A stretch of DNA of 39,307 bases, from NCBI GenBank assembly GCA_031269935.1, contig JAISYL010000224.1, forward strand, positions 1 to 39,307. Direction: 5' to 3'. Below, one piece after another: positions 25,311 through 33,275 of this stretch (positions are counted from its first letter, which is position 1; each line of letters starts with the position of its first letter). Source of the stretch: Planctomycetota bacterium. Lineage in GTDB: Bacteria > Planctomycetota > SZUA-567. The position numbers and the translations under genes are program-made. Under the pieces are notes generated by a model, which worked only from the letters and a program-made list of their open reading frames with translations, was not told the origin of the DNA and did no database searches.

Positions 25311-26342
25311 ATGTCAAACCGCATTCGAAGGAGTTGGATTTTCGGCCTGGGCCTGTTTCTTCTGGCGGCGGGCCGATTCGCCGCCCCGGCCGGGGAATTG
25401 GTGGTCGGCCGCGGCCAGGGGGCGTCCACCATACCGATGGTGGCCAAGGATTCCGGCTACTTGGCCGACGAGGGCATCAATCCCGACATCATACCCTTCC
25501 TTTCCTCCGCCGACGGCCTTAACGCCCTCAACGTCGGCAAAATCGACGTGGGCCTCGACTATGGAACCTGCGCCCCCCTGATTTACGTGACCGAGGGGGC
25601 GGATTTCGTCATCATCGCCGGCACCCTCAGCGGCGGCCACCCGATTATCGCCAAGAAGGAGAACGCCGCCGTTTACAAGGACATCAAGGGGTTCCGGGGC
25701 AAGACGGCGGGGACTCCCCGGCTTTATACGGCCGACGTGGTTTGGCGCGGCGCCTTGAAGAGGGAGGGCCTGGAAATCGGCCGGGACGTAAAGTTGATCG
25801 AATTCAAGCGCCCCCCCGACGTGGTCGAGGCGGTCAATACCGGTAAAATCGATGTCGGAATCGTTTCCAGCGGGCAGGTCGCCCTCATTGAAAAAAGTCC
25901 CGGTCTGGCCATAGTGCTTTGGAGCAACGATCTGTTCCCCGATCATCCCTGCTGCCGCATCGTCACCACCCGGGAAGTGCTCAAGAACCGCCGTCCGGAA
26001 CTGGTGAAATTCATCAAGGCGCTGTTGCGGGCGGAGAAAAAATTCACCGCCGATCCGGAAACGGGGGTGACGGCGGTGAAAAACCAGTTGGGCATGGACG
26101 ACGATCTGGTCCGCAGCCTGGTCCTGGAGCCGCATTCGAAACTGGCGGTGGATCCCAACACCAAGGCGGTGGTGGAAATGTGGAACTACATGAACGACAT
26201 CGGATTCATCAAATCCGACCTAGATCCCCGGACCCTGATCGACACCTCGCTGTACCGGCAGGCCCTGGACGAGGTTAAAAAGGAATACCCCGATCCCTTC
26301 TGGGATGTCCTGGAAGCCCGTTTCCAGGCCCAGAACGGGTAG
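25311..26342 (+). CDS. ABC-type solute-binding protein, SsuA/NMT1-like
   Basis: 343 residues with an N-terminal signal (RRSWIFGLGLFLLAAGRFAA, cleaved near APAGE). The SsuA/THI5/NMT1 fold is visible in VVGRGQGASTIPMVAKDSGY, LADEGI, LNALNVGKIDVGLDYGTCAP and VVEAVNTGKIDVGIVSSGQV. Relatives bind sulfonates, taurine, nitrate or pyrimidines. AAGGAG precedes the ATG by about 6 bases. It follows the D-like gene by 78 bases on the same strand, so it probably recruits the reductase substrate or a sulfur source. No cognate permease or ATPase gene is in the window, so it must use a transporter encoded elsewhere. Confidence 0.87.
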   Translation: MSNRIRRSWIFGLGLFLLAAGRFAAPAGELVVGRGQGASTIPMVAKDSGYLADEGINPDIIPFLSSADGLNALNVGKIDVGLDYGTCAPLIYVTEGADFVIIAGTLSGGHPIIAKKENAAVYKDIKGFRGKTAGTPRLYTADVVWRGALKREGLEIGRDVKLIEFKRPPDVVEAVNTGKIDVGIVSSGQVALIEKSPGLAIVLWSNDLFPDHPCCRIVTTREVLKNRRPELVKFIKALLRAEKKFTADPETGVTAVKNQLGMDDDLVRSLVLEPHSKLAVDPNTKAVVEMWNYMNDIGFIKSDLDPRTLIDTSLYRQALDEVKKEYPDPFWDVLEARFQAQNG

Positions 26343-26355
26343 GGGCGCCCGGTTT

Positions 26356-26387
26356 CCCGGGGCCGGCGGCGGTTTGCCGACCCCGGG
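26356..26387 (+). terminator. Terminator-like hairpin after the SsuA-like gene
   Basis: The stem CCCGGGG-C-CGGC pairs with GCCG-A-CCCCGGG, followed by GAGGTTTTC. It lies 14 bases after the stop codon. The T-run is short, so it could be a stabilising hairpin and not a full terminator. Confidence 0.5.
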
Positions 26388-26405
26388 GAGGTTTTCATTC
26401 GTCGG

Positions 26406-26481
26406 CTTTTAAAGTCGATTTTTAAAGGTTAAACCGCTTGCGTTTCAATGGGGTGTTTTTAGTCAACTCGACTAAAAGTCC
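26406..26481. repeat. F2 dispersed repeat, copy b
   Basis: It contains TTTTTAAAGGTTAAACCGCTTG, then CGTTTCAATGGGG and TTTTTAGTCAACTCGACT, nearly identical to the second half of the copy at 38957-39037. The first palindrome is shortened. Confidence 0.65.
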
Positions 26482-26550
26482 GCCATTTCTCTTTCCCGTT
26501 CAAACCCGGGGCTTCCCTTGCCCCGGGTTTGCCATATAATTCCTCTCGGA

Positions 26551-26648
26551 GGACTTTTAAGGATAATCGAGCCAACCGCCCCTCGGTTTTTCTTAAAGTT
26601 TCAAGCGCTTTTGTTTCAATGGGTTGATTTTCGTCAAGCCGGGTTGAA
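26551..26648. repeat. F2 dispersed repeat, copy c
   Basis: An imperfect palindrome CTTTTAAGGATAATCGAGCC / CCTCGGTTTTTCTTAAAG around CAACCGCC, followed by TTTGTTTCAATGGGTTGATT and a GTCAAGC end. Same two-part layout as copies a and d. Confidence 0.65.
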
Positions 26649-26724
26649 ACCATGGGTTTGTCATGGTTCATGGCGGCAATCAAAAGCCCTCTCAAAGGTC
26701 CGGGACGCGAAAGGATTCCTATAT

Positions 26725-27873
26725 ATGCGACGGGAAACGTTAGTGGTCCGGGCCGGGTTGCATAGCGACCCCGTCACCGGCGCCGTGTCGGCGCCCATCC
26801 ACCAATCCGCCACCTTTGTACACACCCGCTTGCCGCCCCCGGGCGACAACAGCGGCTATGCCTATTCCCGCACCTCCAACCCCACCCGGACCGCCCTGGA
26901 AAAGTCCTTGGCGGCCCTGGACGGGGGCGCCCGCGCCTGCGCCTTCTCCTCGGGCCTGGCGGCCCTGGACGCGGTTCTCCGCCTGCTCGGTCCCTTGGCC
27001 GGGAAACGTTTGATCGTCACCGAGGACCCTTATGGGGGAACCGTCCGGCTGCTGGACAAATTCTTCCGGCCGATCGGCCTGGACACGGTTTACATCGACA
27101 CCTCCGACACCGGGGCGGTGGAGCGGGAGTTGGAGCGCGGGGCGCTCGCCCTGCTTCTTGAAATTCCGTCCAATCCCCTCCTGCGGGTGGCGGACGTGGA
27201 CGCGCTGGCGGCGGCGGCGAAGCGGGCGGGGGCGTTATTGATCGTCGACAACACCTTTCTCACCCCCCACCTGTTCAGACCTCTGGAACATGGGGCCGAC
27301 CTGGTGGTGTACAGCGCCACCAAATACCTGGGCGGCCACAACGACTTGGTGGCCGGGGCGGCGGTCTGCCGTACCGAGGAGATGGGAACGCGCCTGGCCC
27401 TGGTCCAGAACGCGGTGGGCGCCGTCCTCGGCCCCATGGATTCCTGGCTGCTCCTGCGCGGCTTGAAAACCCTGGCCGTGCGCCTGGATCGCCAGCAGGA
27501 AAACGCCCGGGGGGTTGCCGAGTTCCTCCGCCGATGTCCCCGGGTGTCCAGAGTGCGCTACCCCGGCTTGCCCGGGGACCCCGGGCACGAGCGGCTCCGG
27601 CGGCAGGCCTCGGGCTTCGGCGCCATGGTTTCCTTCGAGGTCGAGGATCCGGAGCGGGTGGAGGCCATCCTCACCGGAACGAAGATCTTTTCCTTCGCCG
27701 AGAGCCTGGGGGGGGTGGAATCGTTGATTACCTTCCCCGTTCGCCAGACCCATGCCGATATCGAACCCGCCGAGCGCGAACGCCTCGGCATCACCGACCG
27801 CCTGCTTCGGCTGTCGGTGGGAATAGAAAACCTTGAGGACTTGCTGGAGGATTTGGAACAGGCGCTGGCCTGA
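26725..27873 (+). CDS. Cys/Met-metabolism PLP enzyme, cystathionine gamma-synthase/lyase family (copy 1)
   Basis: 382 residues from ATG 26725 (AAAGGA about 10 bases upstream). Fold-type I family motifs: YSRTSNPTRTALE, the PLP-stacking region FSSGLAALDAVL, EIPSNPLLRVAD, IVDNTFLTP with the PLP aspartate, and the PLP lysine K200 in SATKYLGGH. The family covers cystathionine gamma-synthase, beta- and gamma-lyases, methionine gamma-lyase and O-acetylhomoserine sulfhydrylase, which cannot be told apart by eye. Next to a putative C-S reductase, direct sulfhydrylation with sulfide or methanethiol (MetY-like, as described for methionine recovery in Mar organisms) is attractive. The length (382) is nearer to CGS/CGL than to MetY (about 430). 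An F1 element starts at its stop codon. Confidence 0.87.
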   Translation: MRRETLVVRAGLHSDPVTGAVSAPIHQSATFVHTRLPPPGDNSGYAYSRTSNPTRTALEKSLAALDGGARACAFSSGLAALDAVLRLLGPLAGKRLIVTEDPYGGTVRLLDKFFRPIGLDTVYIDTSDTGAVERELERGALALLLEIPSNPLLRVADVDALAAAAKRAGALLIVDNTFLTPHLFRPLEHGADLVVYSATKYLGGHNDLVAGAAVCRTEEMGTRLALVQNAVGAVLGPMDSWLLLRGLKTLAVRLDRQQENARGVAEFLRRCPRVSRVRYPGLPGDPGHERLRRQASGFGAMVSFEVEDPERVEAILTGTKIFSFAESLGGVESLITFPVRQTHADIEPAERERLGITDRLLRLSVGIENLEDLLEDLEQALA

Positions 27874-28026
27874 GAGACTGTTGACAAATTGCCGTCTCGT
27901 CGGGTTATACGGCGTCAAAAGCCGCTTCCCGGATGATTTTTTCCCCTGATCGCCGGTCAAAAAACATCCCGCCAGCGGCTTTTCCCTTGTCCAACCCGAA
28001 CGATTCGGCATTTAACAACACGCTCT
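27873..28026. repeat. F1 palindromic element, copy b
   Basis: About 154 bp with ends AGAGACTGTTG and CAACACGCTCT. The interior has GTCTCGTCGGGTTATACGGC, GTCAAAAGCCGCTTC and a central stem of ATGATTTTT type. The left end overlaps the stop codon of the first PLP gene and the right end is 15 bases before the next start. It is in the opposite orientation to the copy at 39143. Confidence 0.8.
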
Positions 28027-28041
28027 GAGGGAGTCGACCCC

Positions 28042-29187
28042 ATGGATTATCATACCTTGCTTGTGCACGCCGGCTGGGATCGCGACCCGGTCACCGGCGC
28101 CTCCAGCATCCCGGTTTACCACGCCAGCACCTTTGATCAGGACGATCCCGATCAACCGGGCGAATACGATTATTCCCGGAGCGGCAACCCCACCCGGGCG
28201 GCCCTGGAAAAGGCCCTGGCGGAATTGGAGGGCGGGGCGGCCGCCTTCGCCTTCGCCTCCGGCATGGCGGCGGTGTCGGCGGCGCTGATGCTTTTCCAGC
28301 CCGGGGATCACCTGATTGTCGGCCTGGACGTTTACGGGGGGACCTTCCGGGCCTTGACCCGGGTTTTCCGGCGCTGGGGCCTGACCGCGTCCTTTGTCGA
28401 CACCGGCGATCCCGCCAATATCCGGGCCGCCCTGACCCCGGCCACCCGGGGAATCTGGATTGAGACTCCTTCCAATCCGCTTCTCCGCATAACCGATCTG
28501 GCGGCGGTGGCGGAACTGGCCCGGGAACACGGGCTTTTGGCCATAGCCGACGGCACCTTCGCCACCCCTTTTCTGCAAAGGCCCCTGGACTTCGGCTTCG
28601 ACCTGGTCGTCCACAGCGCCACCAAGTTCCTGAACGGCCACTCGGATGTCCTGGCGGGGATCGCGGCGGCCCGGACGGAGGAACTGGGGCGACGGGTCAA
28701 ATTCGTGCAAAACGCCCTGGGCGCGGTCCTGGGCGTCCAGGATTGCTGGCTGCTTCTCCGGGGGCTGAAGACCCTGGGGGTGCGGCTGGCCCGGGAACAG
28801 GCCACGGCCGGATGGCTGGCGGAACGGCTGGAGGAACTCCCGGAGGTGACCCGGGTTTATTATCCCCTTCTGGCCGGGCATCCCGGGCGGGAAATCCATC
28901 TCCGGCAGGCGGCGGGGGGCGGGGCGGTGCTGTCGTTCGAATTGGCCGGCGGGGAGGCCGCCCGGGCCTTCCTCAAGCGCCTACGGCTGCCGCTCCTGGC
29001 GGTGAGCCTGGGCGGGGTGGAAAGCATCATGACCTATCCCGTGACCATGTCCCACGCCTCCATGCCCAGGGAGGAGAGGGAGCGGCGCGGCATCAGCGAT
29101 CGCCTGGTCCGGCTGTCGGTGGGCCTGGAGGCGGGGGAGGATCTGCTTGCCGACATCAAGCGGGCGCTGAGGCCGGAAGGAAGGTGA
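28042..29187 (+). CDS. Cys/Met-metabolism PLP enzyme, cystathionine gamma-synthase/lyase family (copy 2)
   Basis: 381 residues; the ATG has GAGGGAG about 8 bases upstream. Motifs: YDYSRSGNPTRAALE, FASGMAAVSAAL, ETPSNPLLRITD, the PLP aspartate in AIADGTFATP (usual DNTFATP has Asn where this has Gly) and the PLP lysine K195 in SATKFLNGHSD. It is clearly paralogous to the gene just upstream but not a recent copy. GVESIMTYPVTMSHASMP resembles cystathionine gamma-synthase and beta-lyase enzymes. The pair may form a synthase/lyase couple moving sulfur between cysteine and homocysteine; which does which cannot be read here. It sits between two F1 elements. Confidence 0.87.
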   Translation: MDYHTLLVHAGWDRDPVTGASSIPVYHASTFDQDDPDQPGEYDYSRSGNPTRAALEKALAELEGGAAAFAFASGMAAVSAALMLFQPGDHLIVGLDVYGGTFRALTRVFRRWGLTASFVDTGDPANIRAALTPATRGIWIETPSNPLLRITDLAAVAELAREHGLLAIADGTFATPFLQRPLDFGFDLVVHSATKFLNGHSDVLAGIAAARTEELGRRVKFVQNALGAVLGVQDCWLLLRGLKTLGVRLAREQATAGWLAERLEELPEVTRVYYPLLAGHPGREIHLRQAAGGGAVLSFELAGGEAARAFLKRLRLPLLAVSLGGVESIMTYPVTMSHASMPREERERRGISDRLVRLSVGLEAGEDLLADIKRALRPEGR

Positions 29188-29198
29188 GGGGGGATTTA

Positions 29199-29351
29199 AG
29201 AGCGTGTTGACAAATTATCGTCTCGTCGGGTTATGCCGCGTCAAAAGTCGCTTCTCGGATGATTTTGCCCATGACCGCCGGCAAAAATCATTCCGCCAGC
29301 GCCTTTTCCCTTGCCTAACCCGGACGATCCGTCAATTTGTCAACTAGCTCT
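29199..29351. repeat. F1 palindromic element, copy c
   Basis: About 153 bp, ends AGAGCGTGTTG and CAACTAGCTCT, same orientation and interior as copy b (GTCTCGTCGGGTTATGCCGC, central ATGATTTTGCCC...GGCAAAAATCAT). The right end touches a remnant of a LysR gene. Confidence 0.8.
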
Positions 29352-29354
29352 AAG

Positions 29355-29405
29355 CTATTTGATCCGGAAAGGCGAGTCGCGGGCGGGAAATTCCCGGGTC
29401 AAGTT
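29355..29405 (-). pseudogene. Fragment of a second LysR gene (C-terminal tail)
   Basis: Minus-strand translation reads NLTREFPARDSPFRIK followed by TAG. The intact LysR protein at 30214-31134 ends ELAREFFARNSPFRIK, and the DNA is nearly identical over about 50 bp. The fragment is cut on one side by the F1 element and on the other by the small decayed gene that ends at 29404. It is therefore a leftover of a duplicated or displaced regulator gene. Confidence 0.75.
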
Positions 29406-29619
29406 ATACGCCGCCTTTGTCACGTTCCTTGCGTTCCCGAATCCGCGCGGCGATGTCGTCGATGGTCAAGCCGTCCAATAACGTTCGGCGCTCTTCGGTG
29501 TAATCGCCGCCGCCGCTTTCAAACTACCGCAGGAAATTAACCGTCCCGGCCGCGCCCAAGCCGTCCACCAGGAGGCGTAATCCTTTCTCCCGGATTGCAT
29601 TGAGACTAGCATTGGTCAT
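29404..29619 (-). pseudogene. Small partner protein of the PIN gene, interrupted by a stop
   Basis: From ATG 29619 the frame reads MTNASLNAIREKGLRLLVDG, LGAAGTVNFLR, then TAG at 29524-29526, then FESGGGDYTEERRTLLDGLT, IDDIAARIRERKERDKGGV and TAA. The downstream part keeps the same frame and charge pattern, so one CAG-to-TAG change (Gln to stop) would explain the break. Small proteins of this type (GDYTxER, DIxxxIR) are found next to PIN-domain genes and are probably antitoxin-like. It overlaps the PIN gene end by 14 bases. Absent from the ORF track because of the stop. Confidence 0.65.
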
Positions 29620-30052
29620 AAAGCACCTCCGTCAACCAGGGCAAGGGATTTTCCACCTTGGTGGAAACATCCGAATTCTTCGCGGCGGCCAGCAGCCTGC
29701 GATCAGTCGTGAGGAAAATGTCGACGCATCCTGCTTCGGAACTCGCAAGGTGAAGCGCGTCATACGGTTTGATGCCACGCCGTTCAATCTCCTTTGCCCT
29801 TGCGACGATTTTGGGCGTCAAATCAATGTGAAACACGGCTATTTGGTACAACGAACAGCACTTTTTTCTTTTTGAATGGGTTCGGGTTGTTCTTGATTTC
29901 GTCAGTCAGAATGTCGCTGGAACAAAGCTCCCATTCGGCTTTTTCACACCTGTCGATAATCGCGACGACGGCCTCGGCCTCCATCCGCACCGCATCTCTC
30001 CCGGATCGTCGTATGGGCGGTTGAGGCAACAACAATCCAGGTAAAGTCGCAT
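29606..30052 (-). pseudogene. PIN-domain protein (VapC-like), broken by two frameshifts
   Basis: Three frames join into one PIN domain. From ATG 30052: MRLYLDCCCLNRPYDDPG; then, after a one-base deletion, RDAVRMEAEAVVAIIDRCEK and NPFKKKKVLFVVP; then, after a second shift near 29845, IAVFHIDLTPKIVARAKEIE, GIKPYDALHLASSEA and DIFLTTDRRLL. The acidic PIN residues are all recognisable: D in YLDCC, E in RMEAE, D in PYDALH and D in TTDRR. PIN toxins cleave RNA. Two shifts plus the broken partner mean the module is inactive. Sequencing error is possible but three independent lesions are unlikely. Confidence 0.8.
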
Positions 30053-30213
30053 GGAACGTTCATCCTTTCCACGTTCCTGTCTCAAGCATTATACCCAAAC
30101 GTCCGTAAAAACAAGGCCAAACAACCCGCCATGATTGAATCCCGCCGCCAACTCCCCAAAAGCGGCGGATATCCGCCGCACCCTTCTTCTTGCGAGAGAA
30201 GCATGACTTTGAA

Positions 30214-31134
30214 CTATTTGATTCGGAAAGGCGAGTTGCGGGCGAAAAACTCCCGGGCCAGTTCAATGAAATATTCCTCCACCCGGGTGATTTTGGTTCC
30301 CCGGCGCAGAATTACTCCTTGGTTCCAAAATTCCCTTGGGCGCAGCGAAAAACAATGCACCTTATCCTTGGCGTCGACATAATGCTCCAATAGAATGGAA
30401 ACTCCCACTCCTCGCCTGACCATGCTGTAAGCCAATGAGAATAAACTGCATTCCATCAAAATATGGGGGAGGATGCCGGCTTTGGCGAAATGTTTGTCAC
30501 ACAAATCCCTTATGTTGGTGTCCCGGGATATTAAAATGAATTTGTCCTGGGCCAGCAGTTTCAAGTCCAGAATTCGGAAAGGGGTACCCGGCGGGGAGGC
30601 CAGATGCCCCAACCGATGTCCCGGCGGCAGGGCAATTATCACCTCGCATTTGATGAAGGGGATGTGCTGGAGGTCTTTTCTTGCCAAATTGCCGCCAGTC
30701 ACCGCCAGATCAATCCGACCGCCCTCTACCGCCAATTCCAGTTCCCTGGCGCTGCCCTCCAGAAGATCCAGGTGAAAATTGGGATATTTGGCGTTGAAGA
30801 TGGGAAAGACGTCCTTCAGAAGTTCAATACCGATCTCGCGGGTGACTCCAAGGCTGAGACTGCCTTCGGCTCCGTCCGAAGCGTCGGCAATCTGCCGGTA
30901 GGCCTTTTTTTTGATTTCCAGCATTTTCTTTGCCGCGTCAATATAGACAGTGCCGGCGTGGGTAGGCACCATTTTTTTCCCGATACGTTTGAACAACGGT
31001 ACTCCCAGTTCCGCTTCCAAGTCGATTAGGTAGTGATTAAGAGCGGGCCGGGAAATGAAAAGCCTTTCGGCCGCCCGGGAAATGCTTTGTGCCTCGGCAA
31101 TCCCGATTATATAAGATAACTGTCTGATATTCAT
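30214..31134 (-). CDS. LysR-family transcriptional regulator
   Basis: 306 residues. The N-terminal winged helix-turn-helix (MNIRQLSYIIGIAEAQSISR, AAERLFISRPALNHYLIDLE) is followed by the linker helix and a periplasmic-binding-like effector domain (GSLSLGVTREIGIELLKDVF, DLAVTGGN). AAAGG precedes the ATG. It is divergent from the TRAP2-amidohydrolase genes, the classic LysR layout, and its promoter overlaps theirs, so it probably controls that operon in response to the imported compound. Codon use is AT-richer than in the flanking operons. A second copy of its last 16 codons survives at 29355-29405. Confidence 0.93.
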   Translation of the reverse strand: MNIRQLSYIIGIAEAQSISRAAERLFISRPALNHYLIDLEAELGVPLFKRIGKKMVPTHAGTVYIDAAKKMLEIKKKAYRQIADASDGAEGSLSLGVTREIGIELLKDVFPIFNAKYPNFHLDLLEGSARELELAVEGGRIDLAVTGGNLARKDLQHIPFIKCEVIIALPPGHRLGHLASPPGTPFRILDLKLLAQDKFILISRDTNIRDLCDKHFAKAGILPHILMECSLFSLAYSMVRRGVGVSILLEHYVDAKDKVHCFSLRPREFWNQGVILRRGTKITRVEEYFIELAREFFARNSPFRIK

Positions 31135-31173
31135 GGAATTAGCCTTTAATTGATTTGTAATGTTATTTGCACT

Positions 31174-31201
31174 ATCTTAATAAAAAAACGATCCTTTACA
31201 A
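31174..31201 (-). promoter_or_regulatory. Candidate LysR gene promoter
   Basis: Minus-strand TTGTAA and TAAGAT with a 16-base spacer, about 40 bases upstream of the LysR ATG. The -35 box overlaps that of the opposite promoter, which suits mutual regulation. Confidence 0.5.
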
Positions 31202-31227
31202 ACAATGACCTTTGCATTATATTTGTA
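31195..31227 (+). promoter_or_regulatory. Candidate TRAP2 operon promoter with inverted repeat
   Basis: TTTACA, a 17-base spacer and TATATT. The inverted repeat TACAAA (31197-31202) and TTTGTA (31222-31227) spans it and could be a LysR-type binding site. Confidence 0.5.
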
Positions 31228-31348
31228 GCCACTCATAAGGATAGATTTTAATCTCAATCCAGATTCCGGTTCATTTCATAATTATAATCTTCGCGGTTAA
31301 TCGGTGTCTTGAATAGTCGATATGGGTGGTGCGATGGAAGGGTTTATT

Positions 31349-31849
31349 ATGGCCGGGGTAAAATCATTTTGGAAATGGTTGGACGAACATTTTGAAGAGT
31401 CCATTCTGATATTTTTTCTGATTGTTATTACCGTTTTGACTGGATTGCAGGTTCTGATGCGACGAGTGTTCAGCAGCCCTTTGTCGTGGAGCGAAGAGCT
31501 TTGCCGATACTGTTTCATGTGGTCGGGCTTCATTGGCGTTGCCTACTGCATCCGGAAACGCTGCGAAATTCATATAAACACTTTTCTCAATCTTTTTCAT
31601 GGGGTTAAGCATCTGATTCTAGTGGTGGTCGGGGAAATCATTTGCACTTTTATGTATGCCGCTTTTTTTTATACCACCGCGATCATAATTCGAAAGGCGG
31701 TAGCCAGTCAACAGGTCAGCCCAGCCATTGGCATACCTAATTACATCATTTACATCGGAGCGCTCCTGGCGTTTGGGTTGGCCTTAATCCGCCAGATTCA
31801 GAATCTTGTCAGGGATGCCAGGGGCTTTTCCCCCAAAAAACGGCAATGA
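31349..31849 (+). CDS. dctQ: Second TRAP transporter small membrane subunit (DctQ)
   Basis: 166 residues from ATG 31349 (MAGVKSFWKWLDEHF), which has GGAAGGG 6 bases upstream; the track start at 31322 lacks a ribosome site. Four hydrophobic segments and the DctQ signature region QVLMRRVFSSPLSWSEELCR, with YCFMWSGFIGVAY after it. It pairs with the DctM that follows. AT-rich third codon positions set it apart from the first TRAP system. Confidence 0.9.
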   Translation: MAGVKSFWKWLDEHFEESILIFFLIVITVLTGLQVLMRRVFSSPLSWSEELCRYCFMWSGFIGVAYCIRKRCEIHINTFLNLFHGVKHLILVVVGEIICTFMYAAFFYTTAIIIRKAVASQQVSPAIGIPNYIIYIGALLAFGLALIRQIQNLVRDARGFSPKKRQ

Positions 31850-31906
31850 TAATTCATACTGCCATAATATTAAAGAAGTTATATCGCCGGTCCGGAGGTG
31901 ACAGCA

Positions 31907-33196
31907 ATGCCTTATGGAACCATAGCCTTGATTTTTGCCGGGGTTCTGTTTATCGGGATGCCCATGGGCATGTCATTGGTGGGAGCCGCTATTTTGCCCT
32001 CGCTTTTCAATCCCCGTTTTGTATATAACTTGGAGGCGGTGATACGTACCCTTTCGGTATCATTGGACAGTTTTCTTCTTCTTGCCATTCCGCTTTTCAT
32101 GTTTTCCGGGGTGATCATGGCAAGAGGCGGAATTTCCGAAAAACTCTTCAATATTTTCGCGTTTTTTTTCGGCACCATTACCGGGGGTTTCCCTTTCGCG
32201 GTCATTTTGACCTGCCTGTTTTATGGCGCCATTTCCGGTTCCGGCCCCGCCACCACCGCCGCGGTTGGCTCCATGACCATTCCCTATCTCATCAAGCGGG
32301 GGTATGACCCGGTATTTTCCGCTTCCATTGTCGCGGTGGCCGGTGGTCTCGGGATTATCATTCCGCCCAGTATTCCCATGATTGCCTATTCCTCCATTGC
32401 CAGCGTGTCGGTGGCGGACATGTTTATCGGCGGCGTTCTGCCGGGGATTTTAATCGCGGTTTGCTTGACCGCCTATTCCTGGTACTACTGCCGCACCCAC
32501 GGCGAGGACAAGGCGGAACTTCGCCGCCATTGCCGGGAAATCCGCAATCTGGGGTTATTCCGTCTTCTTAAAGACGGCATTTGGGCCATCCTGGCGCCGG
32601 TAATAATTCTCGGCAGCATTTACGGCGGCGTAGCCACCCCTACCGAAGCCGCTTCGCTCTCGGTTTATTACGCGATATTTGTCAGCATGTTTGTCTATAA
32701 AACGCTCAAATGGGGTGAATTTATGTCGGTGCTCCGAGAAACCGTGAAAACTTACGCCCCCATTCTTTTCGTCATAGCCTGTGCCATGTGCCTTAGTAGA
32801 GTGATGACCCGCCTCCAGGTGGCTCGGGCGATTGAGGAGATGGTGCTTGCCCATCTGTCATCCAAGATGGTTATCTTGCTTCTAGTCAATCTGTTGCTGC
32901 TTCTGGCCGGAATGATTATGGATCCCATCCCGGCCATGATGATTTTCACTCCCATAATAATGCCCTGCGTGGATCGTTTCGGCATGTCTCATGTTCACCT
33001 GGGCATTATCATGGTGTGCAACTTGGCAGTAGGTTTCGTCACTCCCCCCCTGGGAGTCAACTTGTTTGTCACCAGCAATATGACCGGGATACCTGTCCTG
33101 AAACTGGCCAGGTTTTCCATTCCGTTCATTTTTTCATTCATTGCAGCCCTTTTGCTGATCACCTTCGTTCCCGGCGTGTCTTTGATCCTGACCTGA
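31907..33196 (+). CDS. dctM: Second TRAP transporter large membrane subunit (DctM)
   Basis: 429 residues from ATG 31907 (MPYGTIALIFAGVLFIGMPM), with GGAGGT 7 bases upstream; the GTG at 31898 on the track overlaps that ribosome site and is less likely. TRAP motifs: LLLAIPLFMFSGVIMARGGI, YGAISGSGPATTAAVGSM, LGIIIPPSIPMIAYSS, GGVATPTEAASLSVYYA and MDPIPAMMIFTPIIMP. The gene order Q-M-P differs from the P-Q-M order of the first system. Confidence 0.94.
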   Translation: MPYGTIALIFAGVLFIGMPMGMSLVGAAILPSLFNPRFVYNLEAVIRTLSVSLDSFLLLAIPLFMFSGVIMARGGISEKLFNIFAFFFGTITGGFPFAVILTCLFYGAISGSGPATTAAVGSMTIPYLIKRGYDPVFSASIVAVAGGLGIIIPPSIPMIAYSSIASVSVADMFIGGVLPGILIAVCLTAYSWYYCRTHGEDKAELRRHCREIRNLGLFRLLKDGIWAILAPVIILGSIYGGVATPTEAASLSVYYAIFVSMFVYKTLKWGEFMSVLRETVKTYAPILFVIACAMCLSRVMTRLQVARAIEEMVLAHLSSKMVILLLVNLLLLLAGMIMDPIPAMMIFTPIIMPCVDRFGMSHVHLGIIMVCNLAVGFVTPPLGVNLFVTSNMTGIPVLKLARFSIPFIFSFIAALLLITFVPGVSLILT

Positions 33197-33275
33197 CCGA
33201 CAACCAAGAAATTGACAGGACCGGGATATGTTCCCGGTTTCGAACGGCTTGACGTTTTCATAGGAGATGCAAGAA

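Larger units (their letters stand above)
26343..26724. other. 382-bp gene-free region with repeats before the first PLP enzyme
   Basis: It contains a terminator-like hairpin, two F2 repeat copies and, between them, a perfect 10-bp inverted repeat (AACCCGGGGC at 26503-26512, partner at 26520-26529) followed by TATAAT at 26535-26540 without a clear -35 box. The ORF track lets the PLP gene begin at 26518, but this upstream part lies in repeats and shows no family similarity. Confidence 0.5.
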
